Shown: positions 9,009 through 17,573 of the stretch, one piece after another
Numbering within the stretch: the stretch's first letter is position 1
Layout of the letters: each line of letters begins with the position of its first letter
Source: Shewanella amazonensis SB2B
GTDB taxonomy: Bacteria; Pseudomonadota; Gammaproteobacteria; Enterobacterales; Shewanellaceae
Length of the DNA stretch: 64,000 nt
Direction: 5' to 3'
Assembly (NCBI RefSeq): GCF_000015245.1
Contig: NC_008700.1
Coordinates: 3,044,001 to 3,108,000, forward strand
The notes under the pieces: model-generated
What the model saw: only the letters and a program-made list of their open reading frames with translations
Told to the model about the DNA's origin: nothing
The model's database searches: none
Translations under genes and position numbers: made by a program

Positions 9009-10376
9009 TCAGCCATACAAAACCGACGGCAGCCAGGTGGCAAGTGCCGGCCAAATCCCAAGTAATATCAACATCAGCAACTGCAGAATGACGAATGGGA
9101 TCACCCCGCGATAAATTTGTCCGCTCGAAACACTGTCTCCACTGACGCCCCGTAAATAGAAGAGCGCAAAACCAAAGGGCGGGGTTAAGAAGGACGTTTG
9201 CAAATTGAGTGCAATCATGATCCCAAGCCACACAGGATCCAGCCCCATGGCAAGCAAGATCGGCGCAACCAGTGGCACTACCACAAACGTGATTTCGATA
9301 AAATCGAGGATAAAACCGAGCACGAAAATAACCGTCATCACCAGTAACATGGCACCCACAACGCCACCGGGCATATTGGCAAAGAGGTTATGTATCAGCT
9401 CTTCCCCGCCAAGCCCCCTGAAGACCAGCGAAAACACAGAGGCACCAATCAGGATCAAAAACACCATGGATGTGATTTTGACCGTGCTTTGCATCACCTC
9501 CTTCAAGGCCAGCATGCTCATTTGGCGTTTGAGCAGCGCAATCAACAAGGCGCCTGCGGCCCCCACAGACGCCGCCTCCGTTGGCGTGGCAATACCGGCC
9601 AAAATGGAGCCGAGTACCAAGAAAATCAGCAGCAGCGGTGGCAACAAAGCTGAAATCACCCTGGCAAGCGACGCGGGCTCGTAATCCTGCGTAATCGCAC
9701 TGCCAAAATCTGCCGGAGAGCGCCATAAGCGAAACAGGGTGTAGAACATATAGAGGCTCACCAACATCAAGCCCGGGATCAGAGCACCGGCAAAGAGATC
9801 GCCCACAGACACAGACTTGGGATTAAAAATGCCCATTTTCAGCTGAGCCTGCTGATAGGCATTGGACAGGACGTCTCCCAGCAGCACCAAGGCGATGGAA
9901 GGGGGGATAATTTGCCCGAGGGTGCCGGTGGCGCAGATGGCACCGGCGCTGAGTTCGGGGCTGTAACCGCGCTTAAGCAGGGTTGGCAGCGACATCAGCC
10001 CCATGGTGACCACAGTGGCACCGACAATGCCGGTGCTGGCAGCAAGCAGCACGCCGACAAAAAATACGCTGAAAATCAGGCCGCCTCGAAAACGCCCCAA
10101 GAGTGCACCCATGGTGGTGAGTAACTGTTCGGCAATCCTGGACTTTTCAAGCACAACGCCCATAAACACAAACAGCGGCACCGCCATCAAAATTTGATTA
10201 TTCAAAATGCCGAAGATGCGATTGGGCAAGAGGCCAAACAGCCCCATATCGAAAGCCCCAAAAAAACTGGCGAACAGGGCGAACAAAAAGGCCACACCAC
10301 CCAGGGTGAGTGCCACCGGGTAGCCCAGCATCAACACCAGACAAATGATGAGAAACAGCAGCAGCGCCATCAGCAA
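9009..10376 (-). CDS. TRAP transporter large permease (DctM family)
   Basis: 455 residues, about 12-13 hydrophobic helices, typical of the DctM transport subunit that couples Na+ entry to solute uptake. The family segments GGVAFLFALFASFFGAFD, TGTLGQIIPPSIALVLLGD and LNLQTSFLTPPFGFALFYLRG are recognisable. It overlaps dctQ by 7 bases and lies 33 bases before the binding protein, so one operon. The extended form of the helix after residue 50 is usual for the TakP-type branch. Confidence 0.95.
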   Translation of the reverse strand: MLMALLLFLIICLVLMLGYPVALTLGGVAFLFALFASFFGAFDMGLFGLLPNRIFGILNNQILMAVPLFVFMGVVLEKSRIAEQLLTTMGALLGRFRGGLIFSVFFVGVLLAASTGIVGATVVTMGLMSLPTLLKRGYSPELSAGAICATGTLGQIIPPSIALVLLGDVLSNAYQQAQLKMGIFNPKSVSVGDLFAGALIPGLMLVSLYMFYTLFRLWRSPADFGSAITQDYEPASLARVISALLPPLLLIFLVLGSILAGIATPTEAASVGAAGALLIALLKRQMSMLALKEVMQSTVKITSMVFLILIGASVFSLVFRGLGGEELIHNLFANMPGGVVGAMLLVMTVIFVLGFILDFIEITFVVVPLVAPILLAMGLDPVWLGIMIALNLQTSFLTPPFGFALFYLRGVSGDSVSSGQIYRGVIPFVILQLLMLILLGIWPALATWLPSVLYG

Positions 10377-10876
10377 GCCTCCCTGCCAAAGAGCGCCTTG
10401 CCATGACGGTAAAGTTCACACAATCCCTGCAATATCAAACTTACGCACAGCCCCAGCAGCAGTGACTTTTGCAGGTAAACCCAGGGCAGGCCACCAGCCT
10501 CTGCAGAGCTTTCCTGAATGCGCCAGGCATTCATCACATAATCAAAACTGTACAGGCCTATGGCAAGAGACAGGGGAAACAGAAACACCAGGGTACCGAC
10601 AAAATCTATCCAATGACGGGTGCGCTCACTGCACTGGCGATAAAAGACGTCAACCCGCACATGGGCATCCCGTTTCAGGGTAAAACCCGCAGCCAGGGTA
10701 AAAACGGCACCATGAAGATAAAGCGCTGTTTCCTGCAGCGCCGTGGCGCCGGTTGCAAAGGCATAGCGGAGCACTACCACGGCGAGGGTCATCAGCACCA
10801 TGCCAAGGGTAAACCACCCCACCAGCCGCCCCAGGGCCTCAGTTATCCCCTCAAAAAATCCAATCAGTTTTCCCAT
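10370..10876 (-). CDS. TRAP transporter small permease (DctQ family)
   Basis: 168 residues with four hydrophobic helices, the normal DctQ topology. The segment VLRYAFATGATALQETALYLHG, with the conserved ...QE..LY core, identifies the family. First gene of the TRAP operon; a dyad-symmetric candidate operator lies 26 bases upstream of the start. Confidence 0.92.
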   Translation of the reverse strand: MGKLIGFFEGITEALGRLVGWFTLGMVLMTLAVVVLRYAFATGATALQETALYLHGAVFTLAAGFTLKRDAHVRVDVFYRQCSERTRHWIDFVGTLVFLFPLSLAIGLYSFDYVMNAWRIQESSAEAGGLPWVYLQKSLLLGLCVSLILQGLCELYRHGKALFGREAC

Positions 10877-10901
10877 AATTAAGCTGTAGTTATGTCGTTA
10901 T

Positions 10902-10928
10902 TGTTATCAATGCAACCTATTGATAACA
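10902..10928. promoter_or_regulatory. Candidate operator: perfect 9-9-9 inverted repeat before dctQ
   Basis: TGTTATCAA, nine bases, then TTGATAACA: a perfect dyad, half-site centres 18 bp apart, 26 bases upstream of dctQ. Read on the minus strand, TTG hexamers that could act as -35 elements fall within it. The low-GC dyad in an otherwise balanced region suggests a repressor or activator site for the TRAP operon. No regulator gene is adjacent, so the protein is unknown. Confidence 0.5.
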
Positions 10929-10979
10929 GAAATCCCACAGCGAGGAAACCGCCAAGGTCCTTGGCCGATGCTGAAAATC

Positions 10980-11006
10980 AAAACACCCGCCGGGGGCGGG
11001 TGTTTT
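10980..11006 (-). terminator. Terminator after bolA
   Basis: AAAACACCCGCC / GGCGGGTGTTTT perfect 12-bp stem with a 3-base loop, 21 bases past the bolA stop on the minus strand. Confidence 0.85.
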
Positions 11007-11026
11007 AACAATGCGCAATCACTACG

Positions 11027-11326
11027 TCAGCCGCGACACTTTGGCGATGCAGGCACGGCGTCCATACCCTGCCACTCGTCGGGCGTATAGGTAAACATCG
11101 ACAGGGCATGGACCCCGTTGGCCAGCTCAACTGCAAGCGCCGCATTCACGGCGCGGTGGCGGCCAATCAGACGCTGTCCCTCAAAGCTGTCACTGGCGAT
11201 GACCACCTTGAAATGGGTTTCAGAACCCTTGGGCACATTGTGCATGTAGCTTTCGTTAATCACTTCAAGATGCGTGGGGGCGAAGGCTTCATTCAGCTTG
11301 GCGGAAATAATATCGGCAACAGACAT
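11027..11326 (-). CDS. bolA: BolA family protein
   Basis: 99 residues. The BolA fold is marked by LNEAFAPTHLEVINESYMHNVPKGSETHFKV and the helix GQRLIGRHRAVNAAL, with the conserved His in the RHR segment. BolA proteins partner with monothiol glutaredoxins around 2Fe-2S clusters and affect morphology and stress response. The NVPKG and SETHFKV segments favour true BolA over IbaG/YrbA. It stands alone, 55 bases downstream of the ACT-domain gene on the same strand, and ends at a strong terminator. Confidence 0.92.
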   Translation of the reverse strand: MSVADIISAKLNEAFAPTHLEVINESYMHNVPKGSETHFKVVIASDSFEGQRLIGRHRAVNAALAVELANGVHALSMFTYTPDEWQGMDAVPASPKCRG

Positions 11327-11381
11327 AACAGTGTTCCGGTAATGGCGATTGGCGGCAGATTAGCGCCGCCCCGGTCAAAGA

Positions 11382-11909
11382 TCAAACCCTGTGTGCCGCA
11401 AAGGCCATTTCCCGATAGTGGACCCTGGCGTTGGGCTCCACCGCTTCCAGTGCCGAGGTCAGCGTCGCAATATCCATCTCAGGCGCTAAGGCCACAGATA
11501 AGCTGGCGTTAAACAGGGTGCGACCAAGGCTCGTGACCTGCACCCTGTGGCTTTCAAAATGGGAGACAGAAACACCAAGATTGGCAAGAACGTTATTCAC
11601 ATCCCGGGTCAATCCGGGTCTGTCATTGCAGTCGAGTTCCACCTGTATCTGCTGCACCGGCCCTTCCACCGCGGCCACTGGGGCATACACGAATCCCAGG
11701 GTGGGGAATTCCCGCGCCAGATTGTCTCTCAACGCGGCCTCTTTATCGTCGTCGATGCTGACTTTCATCATGGCGGCAAACTGGCCGTCCTGCATGATGA
11801 GCTTACTGGAAAGCCATTCCGCCCCCTGCTCGCGACTGACCTTGGCCAAAGACTGGAGCACATCCGGACCGAGTGGCCCCACGACCGTGGCAATAAACTG
11901 AATTTTCAT
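11382..11909 (-). CDS. GcvR-like protein with two ACT domains
   Basis: 175 residues made of two tandem ACT domains (about 1-80 and 88-170), the second opening with VELDCNDRPGLTRDVNNVLANLGVSV, a standard ligand-binding ACT start. This is the layout of GcvR, which restrains the glycine-cleavage activator GcvA by protein contact. The genuine gcvR of this organism may lie elsewhere, since Shewanella-type genomes can carry several such proteins, so I give the family only. There is no DNA-binding domain. Confidence 0.8.
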   Translation of the reverse strand: MKIQFIATVVGPLGPDVLQSLAKVSREQGAEWLSSKLIMQDGQFAAMMKVSIDDDKEAALRDNLAREFPTLGFVYAPVAAVEGPVQQIQVELDCNDRPGLTRDVNNVLANLGVSVSHFESHRVQVTSLGRTLFNASLSVALAPEMDIATLTSALEAVEPNARVHYREMAFAAHRV

Positions 11910-12009
11910 GGACTCGACTCCCTAAACACTGCTGGGTGATGTCTCACTCTACTTGGGGCAGACACCCGGGTCTGTGGCTAAGTGCACAGTTCAGGGTAAG
12001 CCATGACAA

Positions 12010-12630
12010 TCAGCGACCGTGAAAATAGGGCTTGAGGTTTCTGAAGGTAAAGCTTATCCGCGCAGGCAGCGACTTTTGGCTGCGGGGGATGGCGTGCTCC
12101 CAGGTAGACTGCATTGGGGGATGCATCAGCAGCAGATCGCCACTTTGTAACAGCACCCGGCAGCGAAGACCATCTTCGCGGCGGCGCATCACCAAGGGGC
12201 GTGAGGCGCCCAGGCTGACGATGGCGATAAGAGACTCCTCCACCAGCTCAGGCTCATCGTCTGCATGAAATCCCATGGTATCTTCGCCGCCGCGATAATG
12301 ATTAACGAGGCAACCATTAAAACCGGCGCCACAATGTGCTTCCAGCGCCTGCTTAAGCCGCAATAAATAATGTGGCCAGGGCGTTGGAGAGATGAGTAAA
12401 GAAGAGTATCGGTAGCTGCAACCTTCATCGGCAAACCACACCTGCTGCCGGGGTATGGGGTGCCACTTGCCATAGACTTTAATCATTGGCGACTCGAAGG
12501 GGTAATCAGCGGCCTCGGTCATCAACAGCGCCTGTTGCCGGGGGCTCAGAAAGGCCGGTACATGGCTGACAGGCGGCTCTGACTTTGCCCCTGTGGCACG
12601 CGCCAATGTGAGTTCAAGCTGATTGGTCAC
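12010..12630 (-). CDS. alkB: AlkB-type 2-oxoglutarate/Fe(II) dioxygenase (DNA/RNA repair)
   Basis: Oxidative demethylase removing 1-methyladenine and 3-methylcytosine from nucleic acids. Iron ligands H122 and D124 (GFHADDEPEL) and H179 (WEHAIPRS) and the 2-oxoglutarate arginines R191 and R197 (RISFTFR) are all present. The PRQQVWFADEG segment is closer to the ALKBH2/3-like branch than to E. coli AlkB. I choose GTG 12630 as start because AGGAG stands 5 bases before it. The open frame extends 24 codons further to an ATG at 12702, but that would run into the divergent rlmG promoter and adds nothing family-like. Product 206 aa. Confidence 0.9.
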   Translation of the reverse strand: MTNQLELTLARATGAKSEPPVSHVPAFLSPRQQALLMTEAADYPFESPMIKVYGKWHPIPRQQVWFADEGCSYRYSSLLISPTPWPHYLLRLKQALEAHCGAGFNGCLVNHYRGGEDTMGFHADDEPELVEESLIAIVSLGASRPLVMRRREDGLRCRVLLQSGDLLLMHPPMQSTWEHAIPRSQKSLPARISFTFRNLKPYFHGR

Positions 12631-12721
12631 ATCTGCTCCTATGCTTGAGGTAACAGGAAGAGTCGCAAGCGGCACGACAATTTGCGATAATCGCGCCCCC
12701 ACTGATGAGATACTCTGACAT

Positions 12722-13873
12722 ATGACGACCCGATTTTCAGCATTCCTTTCCGGTACCCCGTGTGAGCTGGACCTTCACAGGTTTCCCGCCACCAGCGATC
12801 CCAACCTGCAAGCCTGGGACGCCGCCGACGAACACCTGCTGAAATACCTGAATGAGTCCAACACCGAATTGGCCGCCAAATTTCTGGTGATCAATGACAG
12901 CTTTGGTGCCCTCACCTGCGCCCTTGCCACCGCCAGGTCCGATGCCGATATCGTCTTTGCTGCCGATGGCCGCACCGCGCATCTGGGCTGTAAGGCAAAC
13001 CTGGCATCCAATGGGCTCGCAAGCGCCAAAGTCGATTATCAGGACTGCACAAACCTGGGCAGCTTTGCCAAGGGCAGACAGATACTGATGAAGCTGCCCA
13101 AGAATCTCAACTTCCTGACCGATACTTTAAGCCAGCTGAGCCAAACCCTGGCGGCGGGGGATGTGATCCTGATGGGGGCAAAGGCCAAACACATCAATCA
13201 ATCGCTGCTTGCCTTGATTGCCAAAGCGGTGGGCCCGGCTACTGCCAGCCTCACCTGGAAAAAGACCCGCATCATTACCATCACCGCCGATGGCAACCCG
13301 CGTCCAGTCAGTAAGCCCAGTGTTTGGGATGTGCCAGAGCACGGCTTGAAGGTGACCAATCTCAGTAACGTGTTCGCTGCCAGCAAACTGGATATTGGCG
13401 CCCGCTTGATGATGGCGAATCTGCCACAGGGGCATTTCAGCTCAGTCATCGACCTTGGCTGCGGCAATGGTGTACTGGCTCTCAAGGCAGCCCAGACCTA
13501 TCCGGATGCCAGACTCTATTTGGTGGATGAGTCGGCCATGGCAGTGGAAAGTGCCCGCCAGAACTGGGCACTGAACGCCCTGGATGAGGGCCGGGCAGAA
13601 TTTATCTGGGATGATTGTTTAAGCCACCTGCCCAATGAAGTTCAGGCAGATTTGGTCCTGTGCAACCCGCCGTTCCATCAGGGGGAAGCCATTACTGACC
13701 ATATTGCCTGGCAGATGTTTAACGATGCCAAACGCGCGTTGAAGCCGGGGGGCTTACTGCACATAGTTGGCAACCGCCACCTTGGTTATCACATTAAACT
13801 CAAGCGTTTATTTGGCAACTGTAAAACCATCGCCAGCAACGGAAAGTTTGTGATTTTGCAAGCGGTAAAATAG
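12722..13873 (+). CDS. rlmG: 23S rRNA (guanine-1835-N2)-methyltransferase RlmG
   Basis: 383 residues with an inactive N-terminal methyltransferase-like half and a C-terminal active half, as in RlmG and RsmC. The C-terminal half has the SAM motif VIDLGCGNGVLALKA (about 240-254) and the base-flipping motif CNPPFHQG (about 316). It methylates N2 of G1835 in 23S rRNA. RsmC is the alternative, but the length and the N-terminal sequence (PCELDLHRFP, LQAWDAADEHLLKYL) fit RlmG. It is divergent from alkB and ends at a strong terminator. Confidence 0.93.
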   Translation: MTTRFSAFLSGTPCELDLHRFPATSDPNLQAWDAADEHLLKYLNESNTELAAKFLVINDSFGALTCALATARSDADIVFAADGRTAHLGCKANLASNGLASAKVDYQDCTNLGSFAKGRQILMKLPKNLNFLTDTLSQLSQTLAAGDVILMGAKAKHINQSLLALIAKAVGPATASLTWKKTRIITITADGNPRPVSKPSVWDVPEHGLKVTNLSNVFAASKLDIGARLMMANLPQGHFSSVIDLGCGNGVLALKAAQTYPDARLYLVDESAMAVESARQNWALNALDEGRAEFIWDDCLSHLPNEVQADLVLCNPPFHQGEAITDHIAWQMFNDAKRALKPGGLLHIVGNRHLGYHIKLKRLFGNCKTIASNGKFVILQAVK

Positions 13874-13912
13874 TGCCTGACTGCGCTGATAACAATGTGT
13901 AGTGACATCGAA

Positions 13913-13938
13913 AAAACGCCCCTGTTATGGGGCGTTTT
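13913..13938. terminator. Bidirectional terminator between rlmG and grxB
   Basis: AAAACGCCCC / GGGGCGTTTT perfect stem with a TGTTAT loop, A-run before and T-run after. It serves the convergent genes rlmG (plus) and grxB (minus). Confidence 0.88.
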
Positions 13939-13982
13939 CGTTATCGGATAGCCTTGGCAAAAAGGCCGGGAGGATATTGGCG

Positions 13983-14633
13983 CTATATGGCTGTCGTATC
14001 AAACAGCGCGACCTTGGTGAGCGCGGCCACTTCATCTATATAGCTGCGGACTCGCTTTCCAACGTTAAGCCCTTTCACCGCAGTGAGGTTTCTCAGCACA
14101 GGGAACAGCAATACATCGTCATACCCCAACTGATTATTGCGCTCACTCGGCAGCGGTATCAAATCCAGTTCGGTAAACAGTGGCTCCAGCGCAGCTATGT
14201 ACTCCCCCGATGCGGCGAAGGCCTCCTCGAAGCTCATGCCTATGACCGCCGTTTTCTTCTCGGTATACCAGCGGATAGCGGCTTCTGAGCCATACTCAGG
14301 CAGCCCCATTCTCACGTTGCGGGGATGCAATAATCGGCTGCTGTAATAACCGGCCTTATCCAGCCAGGCAGCGATGTGCTGCTCATGCTTGGCGGGCTCA
14401 AGCAGAGCCTCACCGCACAGCGCATCGAGAAAAGCGACGATATCCAGGCTCTCGGCCATATAGCTGCCATCGTCTTTTTGCAGAATAGGCACCATATTGG
14501 CACCGACCATGCGGATACGGCTATCCACATCATCGTTTTGCAGTATTACTTTTTCCAGCGCAATGCCCTTATAGCCCACTATCATCATGGCGCGAACACA
14601 ATAGGGACAATGTTCGAATACAAAGAGTTTCAT
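13983..14633 (-). CDS. grxB: Glutaredoxin 2
   Basis: Glutathione-S-transferase-like glutaredoxin of 216 residues with the redox motif CPYC at 9-12 and the cis-Pro segment MVPIL. The N-terminal thioredoxin-like domain is followed by an all-helical C-terminal domain from about residue 85. Start at ATG 14633 (MKLFVFEHCPYC); a longer reading adds 32 residues without family resemblance. Convergent with rlmG. Confidence 0.95.
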   Translation of the reverse strand: MKLFVFEHCPYCVRAMMIVGYKGIALEKVILQNDDVDSRIRMVGANMVPILQKDDGSYMAESLDIVAFLDALCGEALLEPAKHEQHIAAWLDKAGYYSSRLLHPRNVRMGLPEYGSEAAIRWYTEKKTAVIGMSFEEAFAASGEYIAALEPLFTELDLIPLPSERNNQLGYDDVLLFPVLRNLTAVKGLNVGKRVRSYIDEVAALTKVALFDTTAI

Positions 14634-14694
14634 AGGGTTCTCTTTCAGACTTGGACGCCCCAAGCTTACTCCAAGCCATGGAGCTTGCGAAGCC

Positions 14695-15558
14695 TCAATC
14701 CTTATCGTTGGCGCTGGAGGGTGGTGCAAAAAGCTGACGCCAGCGCTCGGCGAGACTCAGCCCCGGCGCCGTGGCATCTGTGAACATATCGCGCCATTCA
14801 CTGAAGGTGACCGTGAGCGGGTTCATGCTGTTAATCGGCTTGGTGATGCCGTAGCGCACGGTTTCCTCTTCTTTGACGAAGGTGCCAAACAGCCGATCCC
14901 AAATGATGAGCACGCCGGCGTAGTTTTTATCTATGTATTGGGGATTTGAGCCGTGATGCACCCTGTGGTGGCTGGGAGTATTGAATACCCATTCCAGCGG
15001 GCCAAGTTTATCCACCAGCTGGGTATGTACAAAAAACTGAAACCCAAGGCTTGCCAGCACCGCAAACACGACCCAGGCAGGGTCGAAACCAATCACAACC
15101 AGAGGCAACCAGAATATCCACATTCCCGCCAGCGGGTACATCAGGCTTTGTCTGAAAGCGGTGGAAAAGTTCATGTTTTCTGAGCTGTGATGAGCCACAT
15201 GAGCGGCCCACATCCAGCGGCATCGGTGGCTGCAACGATGGAACCAGTAATAGCAAAAATCCTGTGCCAGCAGCAGCAACACAAAATTAAGCCCATTCAT
15301 TTCAATATCGAACAGCCGCCAACCAAAAAAATACAGGTACAGTTTGGCAATCAGAAATCCGCTCAGCAGATCGGCAGCCTGGTGCATTCCCGCCAGACTG
15401 AGGTTACACAGGAGCTCTGCTTTACTGTATCTGGCATTTTCCGGCAGTCGCTTACGCACATTGGCGACCACAAACTCCAGCGCCATGCACAGAAAAAAAA
15501 TCGGCGCCAACACTATCAGCAGCAGCTCCGGATGGGCAATTAGCTTGTCGAGGTTCAT
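14695..15558 (-). CDS. Membrane fatty-acid hydroxylase / sterol desaturase family protein
   Basis: 287 residues, four or so hydrophobic helices and the di-iron histidine clusters HRCSH (about 114), HVAHH (about 126) and HHRVHH (about 208) that define the family. In that family it hydroxylates or desaturates lipid substrates in the membrane using O2. Start ATG 15558, with GGGAAG 6 bases upstream; 29 more codons upstream are open but unlikely. It lies 61 bases upstream of grxB on the same strand. The substrate cannot be told. Confidence 0.88.
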   Translation of the reverse strand: MNLDKLIAHPELLLIVLAPIFFLCMALEFVVANVRKRLPENARYSKAELLCNLSLAGMHQAADLLSGFLIAKLYLYFFGWRLFDIEMNGLNFVLLLLAQDFCYYWFHRCSHRCRWMWAAHVAHHSSENMNFSTAFRQSLMYPLAGMWIFWLPLVVIGFDPAWVVFAVLASLGFQFFVHTQLVDKLGPLEWVFNTPSHHRVHHGSNPQYIDKNYAGVLIIWDRLFGTFVKEEETVRYGITKPINSMNPLTVTFSEWRDMFTDATAPGLSLAERWRQLFAPPSSANDKD

Positions 15559-15645
15559 TATCTTCCCTGTTGTCTGTGCCCAAAAGTCCTGACACTTGTG
15601 GGCCACTTGTTGTTCTTGCTTTTCTATTCCTGGTGCAGTGTGCAC

Positions 15646-16704
15646 TTACCACTTGGCAAAATGATCTTCGGTGAGTCCGAGCACCCTATCGAGGTGAACC
15701 TTGCCCCCTTCCACATCACGTACCCATCCCGAAAAGTGTCCCTGATACTGGCGGAAGTTGCTTTTCAGCAGTATCAGGTTAAGCCGCTCAGAGCGGCAGG
15801 CCTGGGGCGTAAATTCGAGTTCAAGCTCATCCCGCTCAGACCACAAGCGCCAGCGGCCATGTTCAGCCTGGCTGCGGTCAAATTCGAAATGCACAGGCCC
15901 CAGGTGTTTACGCACGCCATCGAGCCAAAGCACGTTTTCACTGCTACCGGTTTCATTTACCCCTGCGGCAATATTGAGCCCCAGCAGGCTGTTACCCACA
16001 TGGGCGTTAATGGAGGCCCAGCGCCAACTGGTTTCCCGGCGCATGTAGCCTGCTGAAAAATCGTATCCTGCGAGCGCACGCCCGAGGGGTTGCGGCTCGT
16101 GATTGATATAAAGGCTGCCTTTGACACTCAAGGCGTTGTGCTTTTGGGTGTACGTCCAGCCGCTGTAGCCGGTAGGGCTGCAAAGGGCCATGGGCAGCGA
16201 CAGCGGCATTGCGTCCAGTTGTAACTCGGCCTTCAGCGGCAGTGTGTCCAGCACCAAATCCAGCGCCACCGACCAGCGACCATCCCGGCGGTGAATACTG
16301 ACACCAGCCATGGAACTGGATGCCGACACAGGCGACGGGCCAAGGCTGAAGCTGCCCGGTGGCCTTATCCAATGCTTCTCATACACACGTTTTTTGCTGA
16401 CATCGTAGACGTAGCAAAAGCCGCTGCCGAGATAGCGAATATCAGCCAGGGCGATGCCTATCAGGTAATTGGGGGTGTTAACGGCAATAAACTCGAACTG
16501 CTTATAGCCAAAATGGCGTTGCAAGCGGGAGGCAGGCTTATCCATGTCGTTCATCAGGATAAAGTCATCGAGCCCCAAAGACGCAACCGGGCCATCGAAA
16601 TGCCCAAAACAGGGACGCCCGGCAGCCATCAGGCAATCCTGGATCCCCAAGGTTTTGAATGTGGCTGAATTGGTCATCCCTGGTGTGCTTGTTGAATGTT
16701 CCAT
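15646..16704 (-). CDS. DUF2804 family protein
   Basis: 352 residues, no signal peptide and no clear membrane helix. The opening (LGIQDCLMAAGRPCFGHFDGP), the segment WIRPPGSFSLGPSPV and the closing VHLDRVLGLTEDHFAKW match DUF2804, a family found in many gammaproteobacteria without an assigned function. The C-terminal third (GRWRLWSERDELELEFTP, FSGWVRDVEGGKVHLDRVLG) resembles lipocalin-like domains of AttH-type proteins; that is an impression, not a search result. It is followed 87 bases on by the hydroxylase gene, so joint work on lipids is possible. An internal ATG at 16677 is an alternative start. Confidence 0.8.
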   Translation of the reverse strand: MEHSTSTPGMTNSATFKTLGIQDCLMAAGRPCFGHFDGPVASLGLDDFILMNDMDKPASRLQRHFGYKQFEFIAVNTPNYLIGIALADIRYLGSGFCYVYDVSKKRVYEKHWIRPPGSFSLGPSPVSASSSMAGVSIHRRDGRWSVALDLVLDTLPLKAELQLDAMPLSLPMALCSPTGYSGWTYTQKHNALSVKGSLYINHEPQPLGRALAGYDFSAGYMRRETSWRWASINAHVGNSLLGLNIAAGVNETGSSENVLWLDGVRKHLGPVHFEFDRSQAEHGRWRLWSERDELELEFTPQACRSERLNLILLKSNFRQYQGHFSGWVRDVEGGKVHLDRVLGLTEDHFAKW

Positions 16705-16810
16705 CGTACAATTTATTATTTTTTTGGTTTTTTACTCTAACGCCGATTGTCGACAGTTTAAAGCCCGACGTTATCGATTTGTAAAAGTACCCCACGCAAG
16801 TCAGGGCACA

Positions 16811-16833
16811 AAAACGCCCTCAATTGAGGGCGT
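16811..16833 (-). terminator. Terminator of the small outer-membrane protein gene
   Basis: Perfect palindrome ACGCCCTCAA / TTGAGGGCGT followed on the minus strand by TTTTTG, 38 bases past the stop at 16871. Confidence 0.8.
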
Positions 16834-16870
16834 CGTAGATGCACAAAACGAAGTAAAAAGCGCTGAAGCG

Positions 16871-17431
16871 TCAAAACTGCCAGGAGAAGGCGATATTAAT
16901 ACTCTGAACTTCGAGCTGCTTCAGATCTGTGTACTGGTATTCGACTCCCAGTCCAAATCCTGAGTGGAATCTGTGCTGCCAACCAACCGCGCCAAAAAAG
17001 CCTTCCGCATCTTCTTTAATGCGGGAATCGTCCAGATCATATGTGATATCAGAAAAAGCCATCCCGGCTTTGGCATAGACGCTGTTGCCACGGGAGAAGT
17101 TGTATTGGCCGTAAAGGGCTGCGCGGTAGTTCGAGTACTCAAGCTCTCTCACGTCCGAGAGTATATCGAACATGGCACTGTAAGCGCCGCCAGTGCCCTG
17201 ACCATAGCTGAGTTCAACGCCCCAATGGCTGGTCAGCATGTATCTGTACCAAATGTCGTACTTGAATCCGTCACCGGCATCCCAGCGCTCGCCATCACGG
17301 CTCTCATATTCCTGAGTGCCGTAACCCAGGTTTACCCCGGTGATATGAGGACTGGCTTCTGCCTTTACTTCAGCACTGGCAAGCCCCATCGCTATCAGTG
17401 TACTCATTACACTTAAACTGAATAGTTTCAT
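16871..17431 (-). CDS. Small outer-membrane beta-barrel protein
   Basis: 186 residues with a signal peptide (MKLFSLSVMSTLIAMGLASAEVKA) and a chain of amphipathic strands ending in SINIAFSWQF, whose terminal Phe is the usual barrel-insertion signal. Size and strand pattern suggest an eight-stranded barrel of the OmpA-transmembrane/Ail-like group (KYDIWYRYMLTSHWGVELSYG, VYAKAGMAFSDITYDL). Start ATG 17431; 17 further upstream codons are open. It is a single gene with its own terminator. Function unknown beyond location. Confidence 0.78.
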   Translation of the reverse strand: MKLFSLSVMSTLIAMGLASAEVKAEASPHITGVNLGYGTQEYESRDGERWDAGDGFKYDIWYRYMLTSHWGVELSYGQGTGGAYSAMFDILSDVRELEYSNYRAALYGQYNFSRGNSVYAKAGMAFSDITYDLDDSRIKEDAEGFFGAVGWQHRFHSGFGLGVEYQYTDLKQLEVQSINIAFSWQF

Positions 17432-17573
17432 CGATTTCCCTATGATTGGATGCAATTGGCACAAGGAGCATGCCAGAGACAAACTGAATGCTTACTGAAC
17501 TGGTTTTCATTGACTGGCGATGGCGAACAAATCTGGTATTCTGATGCGACTTTTGTCTCGTTTTGGATCCAAG

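Noticed and set aside
14633..14729. Extended N-terminus of glutaredoxin 2
   Set aside because: The extra 32 residues overlap the end of the upstream hydroxylase gene and precede the conserved MKLFVFEHCPYC start.
17510..17542. TTGACT and TATTCT before yajG as a promoter
   Set aside because: The spacer is 21 bases, too long for a sigma-70 promoter. The -10 might still work as an extended form, but evidence is poor.
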